The notes below the pieces were generated by a model. The model worked only from the letters and a program-made list of their open reading frames with translations. It ran no database searches and was not told the DNA's origin. Of a DNA stretch of 64,000 nucleotides, positions 47,538 to 56,531 are shown piece after piece; the first letter of the stretch is position 1; the number at the start of each line of letters is the position of its first letter. This DNA is from Hymenobacter persicinus (GTDB lineage: Bacteria; Bacteroidota; Bacteroidia; Cytophagales; Hymenobacteraceae), in the NCBI RefSeq assembly GCF_004167665.1, contig NZ_SEWE01000009.1, positions 1-64,000 of the forward strand, read 5' to 3'. Position numbers and translations under genes: made by a program.

Positions 47538-48662
47538 CTACCGCCACCACGCCGCGTTGGGCAGCGGCCCGGCGCCCAGCGTGACGGGCTGCCCCAGCTC
47601 GGGCGTAGCGAGAGGCAATTGCCGGCGGGCGGCCTCGGCGGCGGCCCGCTTCGGCGGCTCATTCCAGGCGTGGTGAGCTTCGGTAAAGGCGCCCCAGTGC
47701 ACGGGCTGCATCACCCGGGCCCGCACGTCGAGGGCGGCCTGCACGCTTTGCTCGGGCAGCATGTGAATCTGGGCCCACTGCGCGTCGTACTGCCCGCATT
47801 CCATCAGGGCCAGGTCAAATGGCCCGTGTTGCCGGCCAATTTCCGCAAAGTGGGGGCCGTAGCCTCCGTCGCCGCTGTAAAACACCCGCTTCGTGGCCGA
47901 CTTCAACACCCAGGAGCTCCACGACGTGGAATTGCGGTTGGTCAGGCCCCGACCCGAAAAGTGTCGCGCCGGGGTGCTGACGATGGTGAGACCCGGCAGG
48001 CGCACTGAGTCGTGCCAATCCAGTTCCCGCACTTTTTCCGGGGCCACGCCCCAGGCCAGCAAGTGGGCTCCCACGCCCAGGGGCACGTAGAAATGGGCCG
48101 TCTTGTCCTTGAGCCGCAGAATGGTCTGGTAGTCGAGATGGTCGTAGTGGTCGTGGGAAATCAGCACCGCGTCGATGGGCGGCAGCTGCTCGGCCGTAAT
48201 GGCCAGCTGGGGGTTGTAGCGCGTGGGCGTCACCCACGACAGCGGCCCCATCTTCACGCTCAGCATCGGGTCGAGCAGGATGTTCTGGCCCGCTATTTCC
48301 ACCAGGCTGGCCGAGTGCCCAAACCAGGTCACGCGCACCAACTCCGGGGTTTTGCGGGTGATGCTGAGCGAGTCGAGGCGCTGGAAGGGCAGGGGCGCGG
48401 CCGGGGCCGCCGCGGGGTTTTTGGCGAACAGAAACCGCCACAGCGCCGAAAACGTGCTGCCGCCGGTCATCATGGTGGTGGGCATCAGGTTCTGAAACTC
48501 GCCGTCGAGATAGTGCCCGGACTGGGCGTAGGCCTGCTGCTGGGCTTTGGTGGGCTTGCCACCCAGCTCGGGGCTCAAGTTGGCGAAGGCCACGCCCGCC
48601 AATAGCAGTAAGGCTACCACACCCAGCGCCAGCCGGGCCAAGAGTTTAAAGATTCGATACAT
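47538..48662 (-). CDS. MBL-fold metallo-hydrolase (NAPE-PLD/UlaG-like)
   Basis: This 374-residue protein begins with a transmembrane or signal segment (about residues 6-28) and an N-terminal region, followed by a metallo-beta-lactamase fold. The zinc motif is ISHDHYDHLD (H-x-H-x-D-H), preceded by ILLDPMLS. Further metal ligands lie in TPARHFSGRG, FYSGDGGYG and QPVHWGAFT. N-terminal GGKPTKAQQQAYAQS and MTGGSTFSALWRFLF-type sequence occurs in membrane-associated lipid hydrolases of the NAPE-PLD-like branch. The ATG at 48662 is preferred. The substrate is unknown. Confidence 0.9.
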   Translation of the reverse strand: MYRIFKLLARLALGVVALLLLAGVAFANLSPELGGKPTKAQQQAYAQSGHYLDGEFQNLMPTTMMTGGSTFSALWRFLFAKNPAAAPAAPLPFQRLDSLSITRKTPELVRVTWFGHSASLVEIAGQNILLDPMLSVKMGPLSWVTPTRYNPQLAITAEQLPPIDAVLISHDHYDHLDYQTILRLKDKTAHFYVPLGVGAHLLAWGVAPEKVRELDWHDSVRLPGLTIVSTPARHFSGRGLTNRNSTSWSSWVLKSATKRVFYSGDGGYGPHFAEIGRQHGPFDLALMECGQYDAQWAQIHMLPEQSVQAALDVRARVMQPVHWGAFTEAHHAWNEPPKRAAAEAARRQLPLATPELGQPVTLGAGPLPNAAWWR

Positions 48663-48843
48663 CAGCAACGGATAAAAAGTCGGCCCGCGGGGCGGGAGGT
48701 TGTGTACGGAAGTTGGGCGCCCGGCGTGTTTACTCTGACGAAATGATACGACAAATACTTTAGCGCCGGCGGTTTGCGGCTCGGGCGGCGGGGAATGTCC
48801 GGCGCGGCGCAACCTTCGGCCGGGGGCGCGGGTTTGAGGCAGT

Positions 48844-49962
48844 ATGATGCGTCGCCTACTTCCCCTCGCCCTGCTCACGCCACTGGCGTTTGGCTTCACC
48901 ACCGAATCCCCGTTGGCTGCTGCCGATGCCAACCTGAGCAAAATCAAGCTGCCCGCCGGCTTCACCATCAGCTACTTCGCCCAAGGCGTGAAAAGCGCCC
49001 GGGAGCTGGCCCTGGGGCCCGACGGCACCGTGTACGTGGGCACTAAGGACGACAAGGTCTTTGCCCTGCCCGACCGCAACAAGGACGGCCGTGCCGATGA
49101 AGTTGTCACCATTGCTACGGGCCTGAACGCGCCCAATGGCGTGGCAGTGCGCAACGGCGCGCTCTACGTGGCCGAAATCAACCGGGTGGTGCGCTACGAC
49201 AACATCGCCAAAACCCTCAGGCAGAAACCCAAGCCCGCCGTGGTCTACAACCAGCTGCCCAACAAGGACTGGCATGGCTACCGCTACATTGCCTTCGGGC
49301 CCGACGGCAAGCTCTACGTGCCGGTGGGGGCGCCCTGCAATTCCTGCGAGCCGGAGGAGCCCATTTTTGGCACCATCAACCGTATGAACCCCGACGGTAC
49401 GGCCTTCGAAACCGTGGCCAAGGGCGTGCGCAACACCGTGGGCTTCGACTGGAGCCCGGTCGACAAGGCGCTATGGTTCACTGACAACGGCCGCGACCAG
49501 CTCGGCGACAACACCCCGGCCGATGAGCTCAACCGCATGGCCGCGCCCGGGCTGCACTTCGGCTTTCCCTACTTCTTCGCCGGCGACGTGGCCGACCCCG
49601 AGCTCAGCGCCGGCAAGTCGGCGGCTACCTACACCAAGCCCGCCCGCAAGCTGGGCCCGCACGTGGCTGCGCTGGGCATGAAATTCTACACCGGCAAGCA
49701 GTTTCCGGCCCAGTACCGCAACCAGATCTTTATTCCCGAGCACGGCTCCTGGAACCGCAGCAGCAAAATCGGCTACCGCATTACGCTGGTTAAGCTCGAC
49801 GCCAGCGGCAAGCAGGCTGTGAGCTATGAAACCTTCGCCGATGGCTGGCTGCAGGGCCAGAAAAGCTGGGGCCGCCCCGTGTGCCTGCTCACCCTGCCCG
49901 ACGGCTCCCTGCTCGTCTCCGACGACCAGAACGACGCCGTCTACCGCATCAGCTATAAGTAG
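48844..49962 (+). CDS. Secreted PQQ-type sugar dehydrogenase/sorbosone dehydrogenase-like propeller
   Basis: This 372-residue protein has a signal peptide (MMRRLLPLALLTPLAFGF) and a six-blade beta-propeller typical of soluble glucose/sorbosone dehydrogenases. Hallmarks: LPAGFTISYFAQGVKSARELALGPDGTVYVGT, GLNAPNGVAVR, WHGYRYIAFGPDGKLYVPVGAPCNSC, VRNTVGFDWSP and FIPEHGSWNRS near the C-terminus. It probably oxidises an aldose or sorbosone in the periplasm with PQQ. The substrate is not determined by sequence. Confidence 0.9.
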   Translation: MMRRLLPLALLTPLAFGFTTESPLAAADANLSKIKLPAGFTISYFAQGVKSARELALGPDGTVYVGTKDDKVFALPDRNKDGRADEVVTIATGLNAPNGVAVRNGALYVAEINRVVRYDNIAKTLRQKPKPAVVYNQLPNKDWHGYRYIAFGPDGKLYVPVGAPCNSCEPEEPIFGTINRMNPDGTAFETVAKGVRNTVGFDWSPVDKALWFTDNGRDQLGDNTPADELNRMAAPGLHFGFPYFFAGDVADPELSAGKSAATYTKPARKLGPHVAALGMKFYTGKQFPAQYRNQIFIPEHGSWNRSSKIGYRITLVKLDASGKQAVSYETFADGWLQGQKSWGRPVCLLTLPDGSLLVSDDQNDAVYRISYK

Positions 49963-50080
49963 TGAGATGGTGAACTTGTGAAATGGTGAGTGCGACGTTC
50001 TGGTGGTGCAGTTCTGCGCTATCCGCGCCACGGGCGCAACTAGAATGACACCTCACCATTTCCCCACCTCACTATTTCAC
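49963..50080. repeat. Imperfect inverted repeat of GTGAAATGGTGAG words
   Basis: The left arm (49963-49990) repeats GTGAGATGGTGA/GTGAAATGGTGAG, and the right arm (50052-50080) contains the complement in reverse order. The 61-bp loop is not gene-like. A shorter copy of the same word is at 56382-56400 and its complement near 56518. It probably acts as a dispersed intergenic repeat or transcript end. Confidence 0.65.
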
Positions 50081-50091
50081 CATTTCCCCTC

Positions 50092-50099
50092 TATCTTGC
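50092..50099 (+). promoter_or_regulatory. -7-like box TATCTTGC before rimB
   Basis: TATCTTGC differs from TAnnTTTG at two of the last positions and ends 7 bp before the ATG of the RimB-like gene. A very short or absent leader is implied. Confidence 0.4.
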
Positions 50100-50106
50100 C
50101 CGCACG

Positions 50107-50580
50107 ATGAAAAAGCAGCGGATTCCGAAGCGGGTAGTGGGGCGGCGCGAGTTGGTTGATTTTCCGCAGTTCAAGCTCTGGGGCGTGGAGGCCAAGGTCG
50201 ATACCGGCGCTTTCACCGGGGCCCTGCACTGCTCCAACATCCACGTGGAGCCTCTGCCCGACGGCCGGCCCGTGCTGCGGGTGCTCCTGCTCGACGCCGA
50301 GCACCCGCAGTTCAACGGCCGCCCCCTGGAATTTGCCGACTTCACCCTGCGCGACATCAAAAGCTCCAACGGCGACGTGCAGGAGCGCTACGTGATTCGC
50401 ACCGTCATCCGGCTCTTCGGCGAGGACTTCGACACGGAATTCTCCCTATCGGACCGCTCCGACATGCGCTACCCGGTGTTGATCGGGCGGCTGCTGCTGC
50501 GGCGCGGGCGCTTCGTGGTCGACGTGGCCCGGCGCAATGTTTCTTACCGGTTTTTGAATGCGGCTAAGTCGCGGCCATAG
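50107..50580 (+). CDS. rimB: RimB-like retropepsin-fold/zinc protease (PF05618)
   Basis: This 157-residue protein has the family core [18 protein letters not shown] (aspartic-protease-like D-T-G-A near residue 32), [23 protein letters not shown], and [18 protein letters not shown]. It belongs to the ATP-dependent zinc protease family that includes RimB, which works with RimK on modified ribosomal protein S6. It is the first gene of a three-gene cluster with rimK and a desuccinylase-type gene, 64 bp apart. Its catalytic activity is not established. Confidence 0.85.
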   Translation: MKKQRIPKRVVGRRELVDFPQFKLWGVEAKVDTGAFTGALHCSNIHVEPLPDGRPVLRVLLLDAEHPQFNGRPLEFADFTLRDIKSSNGDVQERYVIRTVIRLFGEDFDTEFSLSDRSDMRYPVLIGRLLLRRGRFVVDVARRNVSYRFLNAAKSRP

Positions 50581-50644
50581 CGGCATTGCGTACTTTTACC
50601 GCTCCCTTCGCTTCTGCTCCCTCACCACCCCAAGCACCCTCCCC

Positions 50645-51598
50645 ATGAAACTGGCGATTCTGTCGCGTGAGCCGAAGCTTTACTCTACCTCCCGCCTGGT
50701 GGAAGCCGCCCAGCTGCGCGGGCACGAGGTGGCGGTTATCGACCACCTGAAATGCAACCTGGTACTCGAAAAGGGCGCCCCCGGTATTGTCTATAATGAT
50801 GCGCCGCTCGAAAAGATTGACGCCATCATCCCGCGCATTGGCGCCTCGGCCACGTTCTACGGCACGGCCGTGGTGCGGCAGTTCGAGATGATGAAAGTGA
50901 AAACCGCCGTCGAAAGCCAGGCCATTATCCGTTCCCGCGACAAGCTCCGCTCCATGCAGATTCTGTCGAGGGCCGGAGTGGGCATGCCCAAAACGGCGTT
51001 TACCAACTACTCCAACGAGGTGTCGGAGTTGATTGACCTCGTGGGCGGCGCCCCGGTTATCATCAAGCTGCTCGAAGGCACCCAGGGCCTGGGCGTGGTG
51101 CTGGCCGAGTCAGCCAAGGCCGCGCAGTCGGTGATTGAAGCCTTCCATAACCTGAAGGCCCGCATTATCGTGCAGGAGTTTATTGCCGAAAGCAAGGGCG
51201 CCGATTTGCGCGCCTTCGTGGTCAATGGCGAAGTGGTGGGCGCCATGAAGCGGCAGGGCAAGGAGGGCGAGTTTCGCTCCAACCTGCACCGGGGCGGCTC
51301 GGGCACACTGGTCAAGCTCAGCCGAGCCGAAAAAGCCGCTGCTCTGTTGGCCACCAAAGCCCTGGGTCTGGGCATTGCCGGCGTGGATATGCTGCAAAGC
51401 AAGCGGGGCCCGCTGGTGCTGGAGGTGAACTCCTCGCCCGGGCTGGAAGGCATCGAAAAAGCCACCGGCCTCGATATTGCCGGCAAAATCATCGAGTACA
51501 CCGAGCAGCTCACCAAGCGCAAGACCAAGGCCAAAACAGCCACCAAAGCCAAGTCTGCCCCGGCTATGCCCGACAGCCAGTCGGACGTGCCGGCTTAG
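50645..51598 (+). CDS. rimK: RimK family alpha-L-glutamate ligase
   Basis: This 317-residue ATP-grasp enzyme adds Glu to protein or peptide C-termini; E. coli RimK modifies ribosomal S6. Visible motifs: [22 protein letters not shown] at the N-terminus, [50 protein letters not shown] (ATP-binding loop), [18 protein letters not shown] and [23 protein letters not shown] (metal-binding E/N). The Lys/Ala-rich tail is low complexity. The ATG at 50645 suits the family; the open frame upstream is not used. Confidence 0.95.
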   Translation: MKLAILSREPKLYSTSRLVEAAQLRGHEVAVIDHLKCNLVLEKGAPGIVYNDAPLEKIDAIIPRIGASATFYGTAVVRQFEMMKVKTAVESQAIIRSRDKLRSMQILSRAGVGMPKTAFTNYSNEVSELIDLVGGAPVIIKLLEGTQGLGVVLAESAKAAQSVIEAFHNLKARIIVQEFIAESKGADLRAFVVNGEVVGAMKRQGKEGEFRSNLHRGGSGTLVKLSRAEKAAALLATKALGLGIAGVDMLQSKRGPLVLEVNSSPGLEGIEKATGLDIAGKIIEYTEQLTKRKTKAKTATKAKSAPAMPDSQSDVPA

Positions 51599-51751
51599 GG
51601 CTGAAGGGCAAAGGGCAGCCGGTAGGGGAGGACGCGGGGCGCGCAACCCCGGGCCGGGGCGGCGCGTTGTCAGAATGCGCAACCGTCGCTTTGTTTCGCC
51701 GCCTCGCCTCTAAATCCGTTGTCCTTGCTGCCTCCCAGGTCCCCGACCGAC

Positions 51752-52792
51752 ATGCTGCTGAACGGCCTGACCATCCGGCCCGGCGAGCGGGTGCTGACGC
51801 GCCTGGTGATTTCGCGCCTGCCCTCCGGAACGGTGATTGACGTGCCGGTGCACGTGTTTCGCTCCACCGTACCCGGCCCCACGGTGCTGCTGATGGCGGG
51901 CATGCACGGCGACGAGGTAAATGGCATTGAAACCATCCGGCGCCTGATTCGGCGCGACCTGCTGCGGCCCCTGCGCGGCACCATCATTGCCATTCCGATT
52001 CTTAACATATACGGCTTTCTCAATTTCAGCCGGGAAGTGCCCGACGGCAAGGACGTGAATCGGAGCTTTCCGGGGCACCCGCGCGGGTCGTTGGCCAGCC
52101 GCGTGGCCCACCGCTTCATGCGCGAAATCATGCCGCTGGTCGACTGTGGCATCGATTTTCACACGGGCGGGGCGGCCCGCTCCAACATGCCCCAGGTGCG
52201 CGGCCTGCTCGGCGACCCCGACACCGACGCGCTGGCCCGGGCCTTTGCGGCGCCCTTTACCCTGCACGCCGCCCTGCGGCCTGGCTCCCTGCGCGAAGCC
52301 GCGTTTCAGCAGCAAAAAACGATTATCGTCTATGAAGCCGGGGAGTCGCTGCGGCTCGATGAGGCGGGCATCGACGTGGCCATTGCGGGTACGTTTCGGG
52401 TGCTGCACCACTTGCAGATGGTAGCCGACGCCGCGCCCCCGGTCCAGCCGACCGTTATCTGCATGCGCCATACCTGGCTGCGGGCCAAGTTTGCGGGGTT
52501 GTTTCACAGCAACGTGCGCAACGGCGACTTTCTGGAAAAGGGCCAGGTCTACGGTAGCGTGGCCGACCCCTACGGCGAAACGTCGGTGCGGCTGGAGTCG
52601 CCGGTGACGGGCTACATCATCGGGCTCAACCACATGCCGGTCGTCAACCAGGGCGACGCACTGCTGCATATCGGCCTCACCGACCCCAAGCCGGCCCGGG
52701 CGGAGCTGAGCCCGCCGTTTCAGGAAAAGCCCGGCGGACCTCCGGAAACCGATTTTGATGAGCACGCCGAGGAGGAAGACGCCCAGCCCTAA
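51752..52792 (+). CDS. Succinylglutamate desuccinylase/aspartoacylase family protein
   Basis: With the ATG at 51752 this is 346 residues; TTG at 51719 would add 11. It has the zinc carboxypeptidase-like motif LLMAGMHGDEVNGIE (H and E metal ligands near residue 52-55) and GIDFHTGG (third His near 136). A C-terminal beta domain with biotin/lipoyl-like VTGYIIGLNHMPVVNQGD follows from about 255. These enzymes hydrolyse N-acyl amino acids. In RimB-RimK neighbourhoods it may process glutamate-modified substrates. The acidic end (EEEDAQP) is unstructured. Confidence 0.88.
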   Translation: MLLNGLTIRPGERVLTRLVISRLPSGTVIDVPVHVFRSTVPGPTVLLMAGMHGDEVNGIETIRRLIRRDLLRPLRGTIIAIPILNIYGFLNFSREVPDGKDVNRSFPGHPRGSLASRVAHRFMREIMPLVDCGIDFHTGGAARSNMPQVRGLLGDPDTDALARAFAAPFTLHAALRPGSLREAAFQQQKTIIVYEAGESLRLDEAGIDVAIAGTFRVLHHLQMVADAAPPVQPTVICMRHTWLRAKFAGLFHSNVRNGDFLEKGQVYGSVADPYGETSVRLESPVTGYIIGLNHMPVVNQGDALLHIGLTDPKPARAELSPPFQEKPGGPPETDFDEHAEEEDAQP

Positions 52793-52954
52793 CGGGCCGC
52801 AGAAGTAGTAGACCGGAATGAGCAGCGCTAAAAATCGGGCTGGCGTACGGGTTTTTCCGTTTCTTTGGGGTGCTTTTGCCGGACCCGGAGCTTCTGCTTC
52901 AGCAGTACCCGCTTGTTGCGTCCGGCGCTTTTTATTTCGCAACCCCTTTTCTGA

Positions 52955-53608
52955 ATGAACAACCCCTTGCGCCTGATTATCGACGCGGTTTTGGTACTTG
53001 CCGTAGCCGTGCTGTTTTACCTGCATTTCTCGTCCCGTCCCGCCGCGGCACCCGTCGCCAAGCCCGTCGTGGTAAAGGCCGCCACCGATACCACCGCCGC
53101 CGAGGTGGTAGAGCCCGAGCCTGAAACAACCGTCGCCGTGGCCGACACCAACAAGGTCGCCTACGTGGAGTCGGGCAAGCTGCTCGATGGCTACAAGGGC
53201 ATGCAGGACGCCCGCCGGGCGTTTGAGGCCAAGGCCAAAGGCTGGGAGCAGCAGAACAACAGCCTGATTCGCGGCTTCCAGAGCGCCGTGCAGCAGTACC
53301 AGAAAACGGCCGAAAGCATGACGGCCGAGCAGCGCGCCGCCACCGAGCAGAAGCTTCAGGCCCAGCAGCAGCAGGCCGGGCAAGCCCAGGAGAAAATCCA
53401 GCGCCAGGCCCAGGAGGAAGAGGCCAAGATGACCCAGCGCGTACTGGAGCGCATCAACAAGCAGGTGGAAGCCTATGGCAAAGCCAACGGCTACAAGCTG
53501 ATTCTGATTGCGGCTCCCAGCGGCACCATTGCCTACGGCCGCAAGGATATCGACATCACCACCAAGGTACTCAAGCACCTCAACGACGAATACAGCGCCA
53601 AAAAGTAG
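52955..53608 (+). CDS. OmpH/Skp family outer membrane protein chaperone
   Basis: This 217-residue protein has an N-terminal anchor or signal (about residues 7-25), a Pro/Thr/Val-rich linker (30-65), then an OmpH-like domain: NKVAYVESGKLLDGYKGMQDAR, a long helical coiled coil (about 95-165, rich in Gln) and a C-terminal strand KANGYKLILIAAPSGTIAYGRKDIDIT. Skp-type proteins hold outer-membrane proteins in the periplasm. The anchor makes it membrane-tethered, a common variant in Bacteroidota. Confidence 0.88.
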   Translation: MNNPLRLIIDAVLVLAVAVLFYLHFSSRPAAAPVAKPVVVKAATDTTAAEVVEPEPETTVAVADTNKVAYVESGKLLDGYKGMQDARRAFEAKAKGWEQQNNSLIRGFQSAVQQYQKTAESMTAEQRAATEQKLQAQQQQAGQAQEKIQRQAQEEEAKMTQRVLERINKQVEAYGKANGYKLILIAAPSGTIAYGRKDIDITTKVLKHLNDEYSAKK

Positions 53609-53633
53609 GCCCCCAGGCTAACGTTAGGCTTCG

Positions 53634-53671
53634 CAAAGCGCCGGCTGTTTTCCGAAACGGCCGGCGCTTTG
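53634..53671 (+). terminator. Hairpin terminator after the OmpH-like gene
   Basis: CAAAGCGCCGGC/GCCGGCGCTTTG with a 14-base loop, 26 bp past the stop. The T tract is weak. Confidence 0.75.
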
Positions 53672-53771
53672 TCGTTTACGTTTTGCCCGACCAGCCCGTC
53701 AGCATTAAACCCTGGCCCGCGTCCGCCATCCAAGCAGCAGTGCCGCCTCTAAAAACCGCGGCCTTCTGGCT

Positions 53772-54035
53772 ATGAAAAATCTGCTCAAACTTCCTGCGCT
53801 GCTCGGGCTGCTTCTGCTGCTCGGCAGCGGCCTGACCAGCTGCGTGGCCTCCACCCAGGCCGTGGCCGTGCGCCCTTACCCGCCGCGGCGCGCCTATTAC
53901 TACCCGCCCCGGCCCGTGGTGGTAGTGCCGGCGCCAGTGGTAGTGCGACCCCGCCCGATGATGGTGGTACCGGCCCGGCCTTACTATTATCAGCGCTACA
54001 ACGCCCGCCCGCACCGCTACGTGCGGGTGCGCTAA
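53772..54035 (+). CDS. Small Tyr/Pro/Arg-rich lipoprotein
   Basis: This 87-residue protein has a lipoprotein signal (MKNLLKLPALLGLLLLLGSGLTSC, Cys 24). The mature part is composed of PYPPRRAYYYPPRPVVVVP-type repeats with alternating YY, PP, RP and VVV blocks and ends in YYYQRYNARPHRYVRVR. Such tails are unstructured, basic, and may adhere to surfaces or bind envelope polymers. No family is recognised. Confidence 0.78.
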   Translation: MKNLLKLPALLGLLLLLGSGLTSCVASTQAVAVRPYPPRRAYYYPPRPVVVVPAPVVVRPRPMMVVPARPYYYQRYNARPHRYVRVR

Positions 54036-54050
54036 CGGCTGCTCTTCAGC

Positions 54051-54091
54051 AACAAAAAAGCCCCGGCCAGAGCGGCCGGGGCTTTTTTGTT
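54051..54091. terminator. Bidirectional Rho-independent terminator
   Basis: AACAAAAAAGCCCCGGCC/GGCCGGGGCTTTTTTGTT with an AGAGC loop. It lies between convergent genes and reads correctly on both strands. Confidence 0.95.
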
Positions 54092-54113
54092 GCCATTCAC
54101 GGGAAAGGCGAAA

Positions 54114-54704
54114 CTAGAACGTGAAGCGCAGGCTGACGGCGGCATCGTTGTAGAAGCCGGTGTAACCGTGGAATACTTCGAAGAAGGGCTTGTAGTCGAC
54201 GCCCACCACGAAGGGCAGGTCCTGGAGCTTGTATTCGAGGCCCAGAATCAGGTCGGCGCCGATGGCGAGGTAGGTGTCCTCGTCGTAGCGGTAGTCCCGG
54301 ACAACGTAGATGTCACCCTTGCGGCCTTTATAGTAGTAGCGGGCATCGGTGAAGTAGTAGCGGCCCTGGTAGGCCCCGGCGTGGAAGCCCGCGCCGTAGT
54401 AGAACTGCAGGCCTTTCACGTCGGCCACGCCCAGGTGCTTTTCACCGAGCAGGGTCAGGCGGGCACCGCGGGCTTTGTACTCCGTCGTGAGCAGCCCCTC
54501 GATGGCGACGCCGTTTTTGCCGCCCATAAAGTGCTTGATGGTGAGGCCCGAGGAGTAGCCGCCGCCGCGCAGACCGATGCCGGTGCTGTAGCCTGAGTTG
54601 CTGCTACCGCCGCCACTGCCGCTTTTCTTTTTGGATTGGGCCGAAGCCGAGAAACCCGCAAGCAGAAGCAGGGCAAATAAGAACGAAACTGTAGAACGCT
54701 TCAT
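54114..54704 (-). CDS. Outer-membrane beta-barrel-type protein
   Basis: This 196-residue protein has a signal peptide (MKRSTVSFLFALLLLAGFSASAQ), a Ser/Gly linker (about 24-38) and alternating aromatic/Gly strands through the C-terminus, which ends DAAVSLRFTF: a terminal Phe as in barrel proteins. Features such as YYYGAGFHAGAYQGRYYFTDARYYYKG are typical of the porin-like families of Bacteroidota. The start at 54704 gives the full signal. Confidence 0.82.
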   Translation of the reverse strand: MKRSTVSFLFALLLLAGFSASAQSKKKSGSGGGSSNSGYSTGIGLRGGGYSSGLTIKHFMGGKNGVAIEGLLTTEYKARGARLTLLGEKHLGVADVKGLQFYYGAGFHAGAYQGRYYFTDARYYYKGRKGDIYVVRDYRYDEDTYLAIGADLILGLEYKLQDLPFVVGVDYKPFFEVFHGYTGFYNDAAVSLRFTF

Positions 54705-54753
54705 AGCTGAAGGAGGGAGAAATGGAAAGTAGGACAAAAGTAAGCAACGCAGC

Positions 54754-55434
54754 TTAAACCTGCCGCATTTTTGTCCCTTCCCGCGCTATTTCATCCGAGA
54801 GGTGGACGCGCACGCCACCTCCGTCGTCTTCGGCGGCTACCAGCATGGCCTGGGCCACAGCCTGGGCCGGCACTGCCCGGTACTTGCGCAGCGGACCCAC
54901 TAAAATCGGGTTTATAAACCGCAGCAATACGGCGCCCAGTTGCTCCCCGGCCCGCTTTTGGGTTCGGTCGCCGAGCAGCAGGGAAGGGCGGAAAATATGG
55001 ATGGCCCGGAACGGGACCTGGCGCACGGCCTGCTCCATCTCACCTTTTACCCGGTTGTAATAAATCCGGGATTCGGCATCCGCTCCCATCGCCGACACGA
55101 CCATAAACTGGGCGGCAAAGTTGCCGGCCGTAATGGCCGCCAGCTTTACCACGTACAGGTAATCGACTTTGTAAAATGCCTCCTTCGAGCCCGCCTGCCG
55201 CATGGTGGTGCCCAGGCAGCAAAACACGTCGTCGGCAATGAGCGAGAGGCGGTGCTCCTCCAGGTAGTCGAGTTCCAGCACGCGCTGCTCCAGCTTGGGG
55301 TGCACGTGGGGCACGGGTCGCCGCCCTACCGCAATGACTTTGGCGTAGCGGTCGGAAGCCAGCAGCAACGGCAGTAGCTGCTGGCCAACCAAGCCGCTGG
55401 CGCCGGCAATGAGGGCGGTTTTCTGAAGTTTCAT
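54754..55434 (-). CDS. Atypical SDR oxidoreductase (HTATIP2/TIP30-like)
   Basis: This 226-residue protein starts with the NAD(P) motif ALIAGASGLVGQQLLPLLL (residues 7-25, GxxGxxG). The rest follows the TIP30-like family: DDVFCCLGTTMRQAGSKEAFYKVDYLYVV near 70-95, a VVSAMGADAESRIYYNRVKGEME segment (Y and K of the active-site pattern) and FRPSLLLGDR. It binds NADPH; the reaction is not known. The neighbouring genes give no clue. Confidence 0.88.
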   Translation of the reverse strand: MKLQKTALIAGASGLVGQQLLPLLLASDRYAKVIAVGRRPVPHVHPKLEQRVLELDYLEEHRLSLIADDVFCCLGTTMRQAGSKEAFYKVDYLYVVKLAAITAGNFAAQFMVVSAMGADAESRIYYNRVKGEMEQAVRQVPFRAIHIFRPSLLLGDRTQKRAGEQLGAVLLRFINPILVGPLRKYRAVPAQAVAQAMLVAAEDDGGGVRVHLSDEIAREGTKMRQV

Positions 55435-55535
55435 GGCGCGGTGGTGAAGTCGTCGGGAGGTCAGAGAAGTCCGGCAGTTGCATACGCAGGAATGCCGGCC
55501 GGGAATGAAACCGCCGCCGAAGAATTCAACGCGGG

Positions 55536-56372
55536 CTATTCTCCGCTGACCAGACGCGTTTCCTCGGGCGAGAGTTGTACGAGGCCGCGCTTGTAGAGCG
55601 TACCCAATGCTTTCTTGAACACTTTCTTGCTCATGCCCAGACGCCGGTAGATATCGTCGGGCTCACTTTTATCCGACAGCGGCAAGGCCCCGCCGGCCTT
55701 GCGCAGCACGTCCAGCAGGGTGTCGGCCGCGTCGAGGGCTTCGTCGTAGCCGGCTTTTTGCAGGCTGATGTCGAGCTTGCCATCGGGGCGCACCTGGCGC
55801 ACGTAGCCGGTGGGCGTGTCGCCCAGGCGCAGGGGCCGAAACACCTCGTTGTGGTAGAGCAGGCCCTGGTGGGTGCCGTTGACGATGACGGGGTAGCCCA
55901 GCTCGGTTTCATCGGCCACGAACAGCTGCACCTGGTCGCCGGCCTGGCCCGTGAATTCCACGTCGGGCAGGTACCGCTCCCACTTAGCGTTGGCCACAAT
56001 CCGGTCGGAAGTCTCATCCAGGTACACGAACACCGTCACGCGCTGGCCGGGGCGCAGGGCGCGGCGCTGGTTGCGGTAGGGCAAAAACAAGTCTTTCTCC
56101 AGGCCCCAGTCCAGAAACGCACCTACTTCCGACACGTCGCGCACGGTGAGGGCGGCAAACTCATTAATCTTGGCCAGCGGCTCCAGATTGGTGGCAATCA
56201 GGCGGTCCTCAGAGTCGCGGTACACGAACACGCGCAGCTTGTCGCCGATCTGGGTGCCCTCGGGCACGTATTTGCCGGGCAGCAGCAGGTCGCCGTCGTC
56301 GGAGGTCAGGTAAAGGCCGAAGTCGACCGCGCGGGCTACTTCCAGTTCGTTAAAATCGCCGAGCGCCAACAT
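55536..56372 (-). CDS. cvfB: CvfB-like S1 RNA-binding protein
   Basis: With the ATG at 56372 it is 278 residues with several S1-like beta domains (about residues 5-60, 65-130, 135-215) and a winged-helix C-terminus. Hallmarks: LTSDDGDLLLPGKYVPEGTQIGDKLRVFVYRDSEDRLIAT, VGAFLDWGLEKDLFLPYRNQ and LPLSDKSEPDDIYRRLGMSKKVFKKALGTLYKRG (wHTH). CvfB proteins affect virulence gene and RNA regulation in Firmicutes; here the role is unknown. The promoter has TACCTTTG at 56414-56421. Confidence 0.9.
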   Translation of the reverse strand: MLALGDFNELEVARAVDFGLYLTSDDGDLLLPGKYVPEGTQIGDKLRVFVYRDSEDRLIATNLEPLAKINEFAALTVRDVSEVGAFLDWGLEKDLFLPYRNQRRALRPGQRVTVFVYLDETSDRIVANAKWERYLPDVEFTGQAGDQVQLFVADETELGYPVIVNGTHQGLLYHNEVFRPLRLGDTPTGYVRQVRPDGKLDISLQKAGYDEALDAADTLLDVLRKAGGALPLSDKSEPDDIYRRLGMSKKVFKKALGTLYKRGLVQLSPEETRLVSGE

Positions 56373-56413
56373 ATGGTGGAGGTGTGAAATGGTGAAGTTG
56401 TGGGTGGGGGCAG

Positions 56414-56421
56414 CAAAGGTA
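56414..56421 (-). promoter_or_regulatory. cvfB -7 box (TACCTTTG)
   Basis: The minus-strand reading TACCTTTG is a perfect TAnnTTTG match 41 bp before the ATG at 56372. A copy of the GTGAAATGGTGA repeat (56382-56400) lies between. Confidence 0.6.
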
Positions 56422-56531
56422 ACGTTCCTGGCGGCGCCCACAGCCTTCATACGCCGCAGCTGGCAAACGTTCCATCCAAGCCAGTAACAAGACTCCCGCG
56501 CCGGCTGGCCGAAAAGCTCACCACTTCACCA

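Noticed and set aside
51710..53578. 622-codon minus-strand frame over the desuccinylase and OmpH-like genes
   Set aside because: Antiparallel to two well-supported genes on the plus strand.
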